DNA of 35,329 nucleotides from Eubacteriales bacterium. GTDB taxonomy: Bacteria > Bacillota > Clostridia > Lachnospirales > Lachnospiraceae. The notes under the pieces were generated by a model. It was not told where the DNA came from and made no database searches. It saw nothing but the letters and a program-made list of their open reading frames with translations. The stretch is taken from contig JAUNGV010000025.1 in NCBI GenBank assembly GCA_030524225.1, positions 1-35,329 of the forward strand, given 5' to 3'. The translations under genes and the position numbers were made by a program. Below, in pieces: positions 6,617 through 14,937 of this stretch; within the stretch, counting starts at the first letter, position 1, and every line of letters starts with the position of its first letter.

Positions 6617-7792
6617 ATGGGAGAGAGGAGAACAGCGCCGCGGGAGGCCAATTATGAATTGCTGCGGATCGTCGCGATGGCGATGGTGGTGACGCTGCAC
6701 TATCTCTCCCGGGCGGATGCGCTGGTGGAGATCGGCCTTCCGCTCTCTTCGGTGCGCCTCGTGGGGAATGCGCTGGAGTCCCTCTGCATTGTCTCTGTCA
6801 ATGTCTATGTTCTGATCAGCGGTTATTTCCTCTCTGCGTCGGGGGCGCGGCTGCGCCGCGTAATTTCCCTGCTCTGTGAGATCCTGTTTTACACGATCGG
6901 AATCCCGCTCGTGCTCCGGGCGGCGGGACTGACGGTTACGACGCTGCCGGGGCAGGGAAACAGCCTGTGGAGTGCGGCGGCGGGACTGCTGCCGGTATCG
7001 ACAGAGCACTACTGGTTTGCGACGGCGTATGTGCTGATGCTGCTCTTTACGCCGGTGCTGAATGCGGGAGTGGCGGCGATGTCCCGCAGACAGCTGAGAG
7101 GGACGATTTTCTGCCTCCTGTTTTTTTTCAGTTTTCTCAAAAGCGTCAGTCCGGTGCAGTTTGTGACCGACCATGCGGGATACGATTTCGGCTGGTTTCT
7201 CTGCCTGTATCTGATCGCGGCCTACGGCAGGAGGTACGGATTCGGATGGCTGGAGCGGGAGCGCTCCGGCAGGCGCGGCCTTATCCTGTATCTGGCGAGT
7301 GCGGCGGGGATTTATCTGCTGGCGCTGGCCGTTTATCTGGCGCATGCGCTGACCGGGGCGGGACTGACGTACTATGCGGGCGTTCCGTTCCACTACAATT
7401 TCGTCCTGACACTGACCGGAGGAATCGGTCTGTTTGTGTGGTTCCGCCATCTGCGGATTCCGGAGGGACGGGCGGCGCGCTGGATCCGGGCGATTGCGCC
7501 CTGTACCTTCGGAATTTATCTGATTCATGAGAATCTGGAACTCCGGGATCGATGGTTTACATGGGAAATGCGGCTTCTGGGCGGGGTATCGCAGAATCCG
7601 GTGCTGTTCGTGGGACAGCTCCTTGCGGGTGTCGCGCTGCTGTATCTGCTGTGCGCGGCGGCAGACGCCCTGCGCAGACTTCTCTTTGCCGCCGCGGGCC
7701 GTATGCTGGCGCGCACAGGACTGGAGACTATCCTCCGGCGCATAGAGAGCGATCCGGAGGGCGGGGAGCAGGAGAAGGGAAGCGGACGGTGA
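6617..7792 (+). CDS. Acyltransferase_3 family membrane O-acyltransferase
   Basis: This 391-residue multi-pass membrane protein probably transfers an acetyl or other acyl group to a sugar hydroxyl of the surface polysaccharide. The N-terminal NYELLRIVAMAMVVTLHYLSR segment, with the His in the first helix, is the Acyltransferase_3 signature. SVNVYVLISGYFLS and the late TFGIYLIHEN segment are further family hallmarks. Around ten hydrophobic helices are visible. I placed the start at the ATG at 6617 because GGAGG sits six bases upstream. The frame is open further upstream, into the structured repeat, but that extension has no family similarity. It could be a succinyl- or acetyltransferase; the acyl group cannot be read from the sequence. 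Confidence 0.8.
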   Translation: MGERRTAPREANYELLRIVAMAMVVTLHYLSRADALVEIGLPLSSVRLVGNALESLCIVSVNVYVLISGYFLSASGARLRRVISLLCEILFYTIGIPLVLRAAGLTVTTLPGQGNSLWSAAAGLLPVSTEHYWFATAYVLMLLFTPVLNAGVAAMSRRQLRGTIFCLLFFFSFLKSVSPVQFVTDHAGYDFGWFLCLYLIAAYGRRYGFGWLERERSGRRGLILYLASAAGIYLLALAVYLAHALTGAGLTYYAGVPFHYNFVLTLTGGIGLFVWFRHLRIPEGRAARWIRAIAPCTFGIYLIHENLELRDRWFTWEMRLLGGVSQNPVLFVGQLLAGVALLYLLCAAADALRRLLFAAAGRMLARTGLETILRRIESDPEGGEQEKGSGR

Positions 7793-7950
7793 GAAAAGCA
7801 CCGTGTTCCGGCAGATGCCGGGGATTCACAGAGCGGTTATCAGGACAGGGAAAACAGGAGCAGGGCAGGGAACGGGACCATATTCCGGCGACTGGAGAAT
7901 GATCCGCAGAGCGTGATACAGGGGAAGAGTATGCGGGAAGGGAGACAGGA

Positions 7951-9888
7951 ATGAACAGTGCAGACAAAGTGATCCGTTTTATGAAAAAATGCCAGCGTCC
8001 GCTGGAGCGATCTGTCTTTCCGGCGCTCCTGTTTCTGTGGTCGTTTGTCTCAATCAATCAGGGCGTGAATGTGGCCGACACGACGTACAGTCTCGGGAAT
8101 TACCGTTTTATTGACAGCGTCGGGAGCATGTGGCTGTTTGCCACCTATCTCTCCAATCAGATCGGCGCGCTTCTGATGCGGGTGCCGATGGGGCGGGCAC
8201 TGATGGGAATGAATTTCCTGACGGCCCTGTTCGTCGCGGTGATGGCTCTGCTCGTTTACGGACTGCTTCGCCGGTTCATGCCGGGGTGGATGATTTTTAT
8301 CGGGGAGTGGATCGCGATAGCGCTCTGCTGGTGCCCGACAGTGATCCTTTATAACTATCTGACGTATTTCTTTCTGACGCTGGCGTGCCTCTTCCTGTTT
8401 CTCGCGGAGACGGCGGTGCCCAGGCGCAGGATTTACTTCGTGCTGGCGGGAATCTGCCTCGGGGTGAATGTGCTCGTGCGGTTCTCCAATCTTCCGGAGT
8501 GCCTGCTGATTCTGGCGGTCTGGTTCTATGCGTATCTCACAAAGGAACGCGCCGCGGAGGTCTGGAAGGATACGGGGGCGTGTCTGGGCGGTTACGTGGC
8601 AGGGCTGGGTGTTCCTATGCTGGTGATCCTGCTGCGCTACGGGGCGGCATCGTATGCGGAGATGATCGGTTCTCTGTTCGGCATGACTTCGCAGGCCTCG
8701 GATTACACGTTGTGGGGAATGCTGACGTCGACGGCGAGCGCCTATGCCCACAGCTTCCGCTGGGTGTCGATTATGGTGGCCTGCGTGGTGATGGGATTTT
8801 TCTTTTTCCGGATTTCCCTGTCCGGCGCGTTAAAAGGGACTGTTTTTTCATCGGGGAAGAGCGGCCCGGAGCGGAGCGGTTCCGGCATATCGCCGCGGAG
8901 ACTCCTTCTGCTGAAACGGCTCGTGTATCTGGCGGGTATTGTCCTGCTGGTGCGGTTCTTTTACGGGCGGGGCATGTTCACCGTGAATTATCAGGACTAC
9001 TGGAGCATGTTCGAGTGGGGGATGGTCTTTGTGATTCTGGCGATCCTGCTCAGCCTGTGCGGGATGACGGGAGCCTTTGGAGGATCGGTGGACGAGAGAT
9101 TCCTCTCGGCGCTGGTGCTGCTGCTGATTCTGATCACGCCGATCGGTTCCAATAATTACACGTTTCCGCTGCTCAACAATCTCTTCTTCATCGCTCCGTT
9201 TACGCTGTGGATGGGACGGCGCTACTGGCAGCAGACGAGGCGGCGGAGGGCGCATTTTGCGTGGCACAGTATGGCGCTGGCGGTGCTTGTGATGCTGCTC
9301 GTGCAGGGAAGCCTGTTTCATCTGCAGTTCGCCTTCGGAGACGGAACGGATGGGACGAGGCGGACCGCGCAGGTGGAGGGCAATGCGTTTCTGGAGGGAA
9401 TGAAGACGACGCCGGAGAATGCGGAAACCCTCACGGGGCTGTCGGCGGCAGTGCGGGAGTACGGCCTGTCGGGACAAAGTCTTCTTACCTTTGGCAATGC
9501 GCCGGGTCTGCACGTGATTCTGGATCTGCCGCCTGCCCTGAGCAATATGTGGCCGGATCTTGACAGCTATCCGTACGGGGAAATGGAAGCGGAACTGGCC
9601 GCGCTGGAAGAGGACGGAGAGACGCCCGTCATCATCCTGCACAGGGAGGACGGACTGGCGCCTCTGGAAGAGGCACTGGCTGACAGACAGGAGAACGCTG
9701 CGACAGATAGCATGCAGACGGATTCTGTGCCGGAACCGGACGAGACAGGAGACGAATCCCTGACGGCGCTGGAGCGCAAGAGCGCGCTCCTTGCCTCGTT
9801 TATGACCCGGCATGGCTACGGGCTGGTTTATGAAAATGAGTCGTATCTGCTGTATCTGACGCCGGGTAACGGAGCGCGGATGCAGTGA
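7951..9888 (+). CDS. GT-C-like polytopic membrane protein (putative glycosyltransferase)
   Basis: This 645-residue protein has about 11 hydrophobic helices in the first 480 residues and a C-terminal soluble domain. The layout resembles GT-C enzymes, which take polyprenyl-phosphate sugars on the outer face of the membrane. An acidic residue, Asp43 in NVADTTYSLGNYRF, lies in the loop after the first helix, where GT-C enzymes keep a catalytic acid. I cannot name a closer family. The C-terminal part includes about 50 acidic residues and spacers (around 560-610) that look flexible. GGGAGACAGGA precedes the ATG. About 160 bases separate it from the acyltransferase, with no visible promoter or terminator, so it is probably cotranscribed. 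A polymerase role is an alternative. Confidence 0.6.
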   Translation: MNSADKVIRFMKKCQRPLERSVFPALLFLWSFVSINQGVNVADTTYSLGNYRFIDSVGSMWLFATYLSNQIGALLMRVPMGRALMGMNFLTALFVAVMALLVYGLLRRFMPGWMIFIGEWIAIALCWCPTVILYNYLTYFFLTLACLFLFLAETAVPRRRIYFVLAGICLGVNVLVRFSNLPECLLILAVWFYAYLTKERAAEVWKDTGACLGGYVAGLGVPMLVILLRYGAASYAEMIGSLFGMTSQASDYTLWGMLTSTASAYAHSFRWVSIMVACVVMGFFFFRISLSGALKGTVFSSGKSGPERSGSGISPRRLLLLKRLVYLAGIVLLVRFFYGRGMFTVNYQDYWSMFEWGMVFVILAILLSLCGMTGAFGGSVDERFLSALVLLLILITPIGSNNYTFPLLNNLFFIAPFTLWMGRRYWQQTRRRRAHFAWHSMALAVLVMLLVQGSLFHLQFAFGDGTDGTRRTAQVEGNAFLEGMKTTPENAETLTGLSAAVREYGLSGQSLLTFGNAPGLHVILDLPPALSNMWPDLDSYPYGEMEAELAALEEDGETPVIILHREDGLAPLEEALADRQENAATDSMQTDSVPEPDETGDESLTALERKSALLASFMTRHGYGLVYENESYLLYLTPGNGARMQ

Positions 9889-10004
9889 GCGAAACAAACG
9901 CATCAAAGCGCATCAAAGCCGCGCTTTTGGACGGCAGATCAGAGACCGCCTGCGCGGTGTTCTGATTGCAGTGCCGCAGAGAAGTCTGCGGCAGGGAGGT
10001 AACC

Positions 10005-11141
10005 ATGATTCCTTTTAATATTCCCCCGTTTGCGGGGCCGGAAATGGAGTATCTGCGGCAGGCCTGCGAGGTCAACCGCAAGATCAGCGGAGACGGAGAG
10101 TTCACGAAGCAGTGCCGGGCGTGGCTGGAGGAGCAGACCGGGACGGCTGCCTGCCTGCTGACGACGTCCTGCACCCACGCCCTCGAGATGGCGGCGCATC
10201 TGATTCAGATCGGTCAGGGCGAGGAGGTCATCATGCCCTCCTACACGTTTGTCTCCACGGCGGACGCGTTTGTGCTGCGCGGTGCGGTGCCGGTTTTCGT
10301 CGATATCCGCCCCGACACGATGAATATCGATGAAAAACTGATTGAAGACGCGATCACGGACAGGACGCGGGCCATTGCGGTCGTGCACTATGCGGGCGTC
10401 GGCTGCGAGATGGACACCATTCTGGAGATCGCCAGACGGCATCATCTCTTTGTGATCGAGGACGCCGCGCAGGGCGTGATGGCCACGTACAAAGGAAAGG
10501 CGCTGGGGGCCATCGGAGACTTCGGATGCTACAGCTTCCATGAGACGAAGAATTACAGCATGGGGGAGGGGGGCGCGATTCTGCTGCGCGACGGCGTGTA
10601 TCTGGAAGATGCGGAGATCCTGCGGGAGAAGGGAACCGACCGCAGCAAGTATTACCGCGGGCAGGTGGATAAATATTCGTGGAAAAACTACGGCTCCTCC
10701 TATCTGCCGAGCGAGCTGAACGCGGCTTATCTGATGGCGCAGCTGACCGTGGCGCAGGAGATCAACGAAGTGCGTCTGGCGCGATGGGAGCAGTACCGGG
10801 AGGAGCTCTCGGAGCTGGAACAGGCGGGCAGGATCGAGCTGCCGTATATTCCCGGAGAGTGCCGTCACAATGCGCATATGTTTTATATCAAATGCAGGGA
10901 TCTGGAGGAGCGCACCGCCCTGATCGGATTTTTAAAGGACAGAGAGATCCTGAGCGTCTTCCATTACGTGCCGCTTCACTCCGCGCCCGCCGGGCGCAGA
11001 TTCGGACGATTCTCGGGAGAGGACCGCTATACGACGGGAGAGAGCGAGAGGCTGCTGCGTCTGCCGATGTTCCATCAGCTCACGGAGGAGCAGGTGAGTT
11101 ATATCGCGGAAAACGTGCGGGAATTTTACCGGAACCGCTGA
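10005..11141 (+). CDS. wecE: dTDP-4-amino-4,6-dideoxygalactose transaminase (WecE/RffA type)
   Basis: This 378-residue PLP enzyme should convert dTDP-4-keto-6-deoxyglucose to dTDP-4-amino-4,6-dideoxygalactose, with glutamate as amino donor. Similarity to enterobacterial WecE, recalled along the whole length, is unusually strong. Shared blocks include MIPFNIPP, EVIMPSYTFVSTADAFVLRG, VHYAGVGCEMDTI, EDAAQGVMATYKGKALG, REKGTDRSKYYRGQVDKY and FHYVPLHSAPAG. The PLP lysine is Lys182 in FHETKNYS. The start is the ATG at 10005, where GGGAGG lies five bases upstream; the frame is open 13 codons further but lacks support. RmlA and RmlB, which make the substrate, are not in this window. A GNAT acetyltransferase two genes downstream may N-acylate the product. 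Confidence 0.88.
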   Translation: MIPFNIPPFAGPEMEYLRQACEVNRKISGDGEFTKQCRAWLEEQTGTAACLLTTSCTHALEMAAHLIQIGQGEEVIMPSYTFVSTADAFVLRGAVPVFVDIRPDTMNIDEKLIEDAITDRTRAIAVVHYAGVGCEMDTILEIARRHHLFVIEDAAQGVMATYKGKALGAIGDFGCYSFHETKNYSMGEGGAILLRDGVYLEDAEILREKGTDRSKYYRGQVDKYSWKNYGSSYLPSELNAAYLMAQLTVAQEINEVRLARWEQYREELSELEQAGRIELPYIPGECRHNAHMFYIKCRDLEERTALIGFLKDREILSVFHYVPLHSAPAGRRFGRFSGEDRYTTGESERLLRLPMFHQLTEEQVSYIAENVREFYRNR

Positions 11142-11241
11142 GAACACGGCGCGGCCGGTGCGGCGGCAGGGGAGAGAGCCGCAGCGGGGGACGGCATAGT
11201 CTGAGAACACGGCGCCGCAGGGGTGTCCTGAGAATACGGCG
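11138..11241 (+). repeat. Three short direct repeats CTGAGAAYACGGCG
   Basis: CTGAGAACACGGCG begins at 11138 (overlapping the wecE stop codon) and at 11201; CTGAGAATACGGCG begins at 11228. The rest of the 165-base gap is GC-rich and has no promoter or terminator that I can see. Confidence 0.6.
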
Positions 11242-11306
11242 GCGCGCAGGCAGAATCACAGGAACAGGCCGGAGGGAGGAAATCCCGCCGGAACACAGGA
11301 GAGCGC

Positions 11307-13184
11307 ATGGAACGAGGCGAAACAGTGCGGAAGAAAAACAGAATCGTTTTCTGGTCGGCGGCAGCGGCGGTGCTGGCGCTCTTTGTCCTCGTGTCGCTCG
11401 CATGGGATTTTTACTATGATCTGAATGACGACGTGCTGATGAAGGATATTCTTTCCGGCGCGTATACGGGGGAACCGGAGCCGCGCAATATTCAGATGCT
11501 CTATCCTGTCAGCCTGCTGATCAGTCTGTGCTACCGGATTGGCGGGAGCTTTGACTGGTATGGGGCGTTTCTGCTGCTCTGTCAGTTCGGCGCGCTCTTT
11601 CTGATTCTATGGCGCGCGCTCCGGGAGAGGCGGGGCCGCAGTGACGGGAAGACGTTCGCCCGCCTGCTGATTCCGGCGGTCTTTGCGGCTTCCGTGCCTG
11701 TCTTTCTGCTGTATCATCTCGTGTTCGTCCAGTACACGATCACGACAGGACTTCTCGCGGCGGCGGCGGCCTTCTGGTTTCTGACGATGCCGCTGGAGAG
11801 CGGAGGAGGAGAGAGTGGGAGTGGAAAGCCAGAATGCTATGCGCGGCTTCTTCTCCGGGATAGTCTGCCCTCCCTGCTCCTGATCTGGCTGGGCTATCTG
11901 ATCCGCTCGGAGATGATGCTTCTGCTCCTTCCGCTGGTGTTGTGTGCGGCTCTCTTTCGCGTTCTGCGCCTGCCCGATCCGATTGCGCTCCGGCGCATCG
12001 GCGCGACGGCGCTGGTGCTTGCGGTGATGGGAGGCGGACTGCTTATTTCTCAGGGCATCCATCAGGCGGCCTGCGGAAGCGAGGCATGGCGGGAGTTTAC
12101 CCGCCTCTTTGACGCGCGCACAGAGCTCTACGATTTCCAGCCGCAGATTCTCGGGGAGGGATATGAGGCGCATCAGGATTTCTATGAGGAAATCGGCGTC
12201 TCGCGGGAGTCCTTCGAATTGCTGGTTAACTACAATTACGGACTGGATGATTCCATGAACGCAGATAAAATGCAGGCGATTGCGGATCTGGCGGCCCGGG
12301 AACAAAGTGTGCAGAATCCTCCTGCGGCGCGGCTGCGGACAGCGCTCTATGAGTACCGGCAGTGGTGCTTTGGCGGGCAGGGAAGACCGTACCAGCCGCT
12401 GCTCTGGCTGACGTATCTGCTCGTTCTGGCCGCGGCGGTTCCGGAGACTCTGGCGCGGAGAAGAGGGAAGAACAGGGGAGCGGCGTGGACGGCGCCCCTG
12501 ACTTTATCTGCCGCCGCTCTGGCGCTGCTTTTTCTGGCGCGGACGGTGCTCTGGCTGTATATTCTGTACAACGGAAGGGCACCGGAGAGGATCACGCACA
12601 GCCTCTTTTTCGTGGAATTTGTGATCGCGGCGGGCCTGTTGTTGTATAATGGGAGAGGTGCCGCTTCAGATCACTGCGAAGGCGCGGCGGCGCGCGTGCC
12701 CCTGCTCTGCGGAGCCGTGCTGTTTGCGGCGGCGCTCCTTGTGCTTCCACGCCGGATTGCGGCGGTTGGGCAGGAGTATGACCGCAGGGAGCAGGTGAAC
12801 GAGGCGTATGCAGCGTATACCTCCTACTGCGAGGCACATCCGGAGCAATTTTATCTGATTGACGTCTATTCGACGGTGGCTTACTCGGAGAAGATGTTTG
12901 CGGACAGAGGCAGGATGCCGGATAACTACGATCTTCTCGGCGGCTGGGCCTGCAAGAGCCCGCTGCAGGAGAAAAAATTCGCCGCATTCGGCATTACAGA
13001 TACGGCGGCAGCGCTGGCGGCGGGAGAGGACGTACTTCTGATCGCGGAGACGGGCGCGGATCTGACGTGGCTGAGCGACTATTACGCATCCATCGGGCAG
13101 AGCGTCATCGCGGAACCAATCGACCAGATCGGAGCGTATTTCACGGTGTACCGGATCAATGTGTCCGGAAGAGACGGAAGCTGA
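11307..13184 (+). CDS. GT-C-like polytopic membrane protein with extracellular C-terminal domain
   Basis: This 625-residue protein has a single N-terminal helix, then an acidic segment DLNDDVLMKDIL (38-49), then about nine helices and a soluble tail from about residue 490. The acidic motif after the first helix and the overall layout fit GT-C-type membrane glycosyltransferases. No Pfam-level family can be assigned by eye. The tail (YAAYTSYCEAHPEQFYLIDVYSTVAYS and onward) looks globular and probably faces outward. AGGAG precedes the ATG by about five bases. It sits between wecE and the GNAT gene, so it may handle the 4-amino-4,6-dideoxyhexose made there. An O-antigen-type polymerase is an alternative. 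Confidence 0.55.
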   Translation: MERGETVRKKNRIVFWSAAAAVLALFVLVSLAWDFYYDLNDDVLMKDILSGAYTGEPEPRNIQMLYPVSLLISLCYRIGGSFDWYGAFLLLCQFGALFLILWRALRERRGRSDGKTFARLLIPAVFAASVPVFLLYHLVFVQYTITTGLLAAAAAFWFLTMPLESGGGESGSGKPECYARLLLRDSLPSLLLIWLGYLIRSEMMLLLLPLVLCAALFRVLRLPDPIALRRIGATALVLAVMGGGLLISQGIHQAACGSEAWREFTRLFDARTELYDFQPQILGEGYEAHQDFYEEIGVSRESFELLVNYNYGLDDSMNADKMQAIADLAAREQSVQNPPAARLRTALYEYRQWCFGGQGRPYQPLLWLTYLLVLAAAVPETLARRRGKNRGAAWTAPLTLSAAALALLFLARTVLWLYILYNGRAPERITHSLFFVEFVIAAGLLLYNGRGAASDHCEGAAARVPLLCGAVLFAAALLVLPRRIAAVGQEYDRREQVNEAYAAYTSYCEAHPEQFYLIDVYSTVAYSEKMFADRGRMPDNYDLLGGWACKSPLQEKKFAAFGITDTAAALAAGEDVLLIAETGADLTWLSDYYASIGQSVIAEPIDQIGAYFTVYRINVSGRDGS

Positions 13185-13301
13185 CAGGGAAGGCGATCAG
13201 GGCAGAGAATGTTCCGGTGTAAGGGAACCGGACAGAGGCAGAATAAAAACAAATAGAAACAGGCAGAAAAGAAAGAATGCAGCAACAGAGTGAGGAGTGC
13301 G

Positions 13302-13898
13302 ATGAACCAGTACGACGGCAGATATATCACACAGTTTCAGACAGAGGATCTCCCGGAGCAGCCCTTCGAGGCGCTGAGTCCGAGAATTTCACTGCGGCCT
13401 ATGGCGTATGAGGACTGCGAGGCGATTGTGCGCTGGCGCAACAATGAGCGCGTGCGGGGCAACTACGTTTACCGCGAGCGGTTCACGATCGAGGGACAGC
13501 GCCGCTATTTTCACGACAAGGTGGAGACGGGACAGGTCTGGCAGTATATGATCTGCGAGCGGGAGCGGGGCGACCGGCCGATCGGCTGCATGGTGTTTAC
13601 CGACTGGGAGCCGGAGCGGGATCAGATCGAGTACGGCCTTTTTATCGGGGAGGACGACGCGGCGGGCCGGGGCTACGGCACGGAGGCGATCCGTCTGGGG
13701 ATGACGCATGCGTTCGGGCGCTTTCATGTGGGAAAAGTGGTCTGCCGGATTTTCACCGATAATCTGCCGTCTCTGGCGAGCAATGAGAAGGCGGGATACC
13801 GCCGCGCCGGGCTGCTGCCGGATGTGGAGTGCTCGGACGGGACGCGCAAGGACATGGTGATGCTGGAAATCACGCCGGCGGACGTGACGGGAAACTGA
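13302..13898 (+). CDS. GNAT family N-acetyltransferase
   Basis: This 198-residue protein has the acetyl-CoA binding GNAT core. ISLRPMAYEDCEAIVRWRNNERVR at the front is typical of the Acetyltransf_3/PseH-like branch. GRGYGTEAIRLGMTHAF is motif A, the pyrophosphate loop. NLPSLASNEKAGYRRAG is the usual C-terminal motif. GNAT proteins of this branch acetylate amino sugars, ribosomal proteins or polyamines. Given the neighbours, the best guess is the 4-amino group of dTDP-4-amino-4,6-dideoxygalactose or a related nucleotide sugar. The ATG at 13302 has AGGAG four bases upstream; a GTG at 13290 would add four residues. It is cotranscribed with its flanking genes as far as spacing shows. Confidence 0.75.
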   Translation: MNQYDGRYITQFQTEDLPEQPFEALSPRISLRPMAYEDCEAIVRWRNNERVRGNYVYRERFTIEGQRRYFHDKVETGQVWQYMICERERGDRPIGCMVFTDWEPERDQIEYGLFIGEDDAAGRGYGTEAIRLGMTHAFGRFHVGKVVCRIFTDNLPSLASNEKAGYRRAGLLPDVECSDGTRKDMVMLEITPADVTGN

Positions 13899-13950
13899 GT
13901 ACGGCGGCAGTCAGGGAAATGGGAGTTAAAATTAGAAATAGGAGTTTTTA

Positions 13951-14937
13951 ATGGAACAGACACAGAAACAGGCAGACAGACTTCTCGTATCGTTCGTTCT
14001 CCCGTGCTACCGTTCGGCGGGGACGCTTCCGGCGGTGGTTCGGGAGATTGACGAGACGATGGCGGGACTGCCGCAGTACAGGACGCAGATCGTGATGGTC
14101 TGCGACGGATCGCCGGACGATACATGGGAGACCATACGGGGGCTCTGCGAGGGGCATCCGGATCGGATCGGCATTAACTTCGCGCGCAATTTCGGACAGC
14201 ATGCGGCGCTGATGGCGGGTATCCGGCGGGCGGAGGGAGAGTATCTGGTCTGCCTTGACGATGACGGACAGACGCCGGCCTGCGAGGTGGGGAAACTGCT
14301 GGGAGCGCTGGAGGACGGGGCGGATGTGGTGTATGCCGATTACGGCGGACACAAGCAGCACTCGCTCTTCCGCAATTTCGGCACCGCGATGAACGAGGCG
14401 ATGACGCAGCTGCTGCTCGGCAAGCCAAGGGATCTGTTCGTCTCGAGTTATTTCGCCATGCGCCGCTTCGTGGCGGCGGAGATCGCGCGGTACCGGAATT
14501 CCTACCCGTACCTGATCGGTCTGGTGCTGCGGGCGACGAACAGGATCGTCAACGTGCCGGTTACGCACCGCAGACGGGAGGCGGGCTCCAGCGGCTATAC
14601 CTTCGGCAAGCTGCTCGCCCTGTGGCTGAACGGGTTTACGGCGTTTTCCATCAAGCCGCTGCGGATCGCGACGGCGATCGGCGCGTTCTGCGCGGCGGCC
14701 GGATTCCTTTACGGACTCTATACGATTGTCAAGAAGATGGTCAATCCGGCGGTTCCGATGGGATTCTCCTCGCTGATGTCCGCCGTCGTCTTTTTCGGAG
14801 GGATGATCCTGCTCCTTCTCGGACTGGCGGGGGAGTATATCGGGCGGACGTATATCTCCGTCAATGCCGCGCCGCAGTATGTGGTGCGGGAGGAGATGCA
14901 GAGCGGGGATGAGGACGCCCCGGAATGGAGAGTATGA
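13951..14937 (+). CDS. Polyprenyl-phosphate glycosyltransferase, GT2 (ArnC/GtrB type)
   Basis: This 328-residue enzyme should move a sugar from a nucleotide donor to undecaprenyl phosphate on the cytosolic face. The GT-A domain opens with VSFVLPCYRSAGTLPAVV and carries the metal-binding acidic cluster DDDGQ (103-107). RRREAGSSGYTFGKLLALWLN is the acceptor-side signature of ArnC/GtrB/DPMS-like enzymes. Two C-terminal helices (around 230-255 and 270-295) anchor it. AGGAG precedes the ATG. Its last codons overlap the next gene by 13 bases, so the two are probably translated together. A GtrA-type flippase, the usual third partner, is absent from this window. Confidence 0.85.
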   Translation: MEQTQKQADRLLVSFVLPCYRSAGTLPAVVREIDETMAGLPQYRTQIVMVCDGSPDDTWETIRGLCEGHPDRIGINFARNFGQHAALMAGIRRAEGEYLVCLDDDGQTPACEVGKLLGALEDGADVVYADYGGHKQHSLFRNFGTAMNEAMTQLLLGKPRDLFVSSYFAMRRFVAAEIARYRNSYPYLIGLVLRATNRIVNVPVTHRRREAGSSGYTFGKLLALWLNGFTAFSIKPLRIATAIGAFCAAAGFLYGLYTIVKKMVNPAVPMGFSSLMSAVVFFGGMILLLLGLAGEYIGRTYISVNAAPQYVVREEMQSGDEDAPEWRV

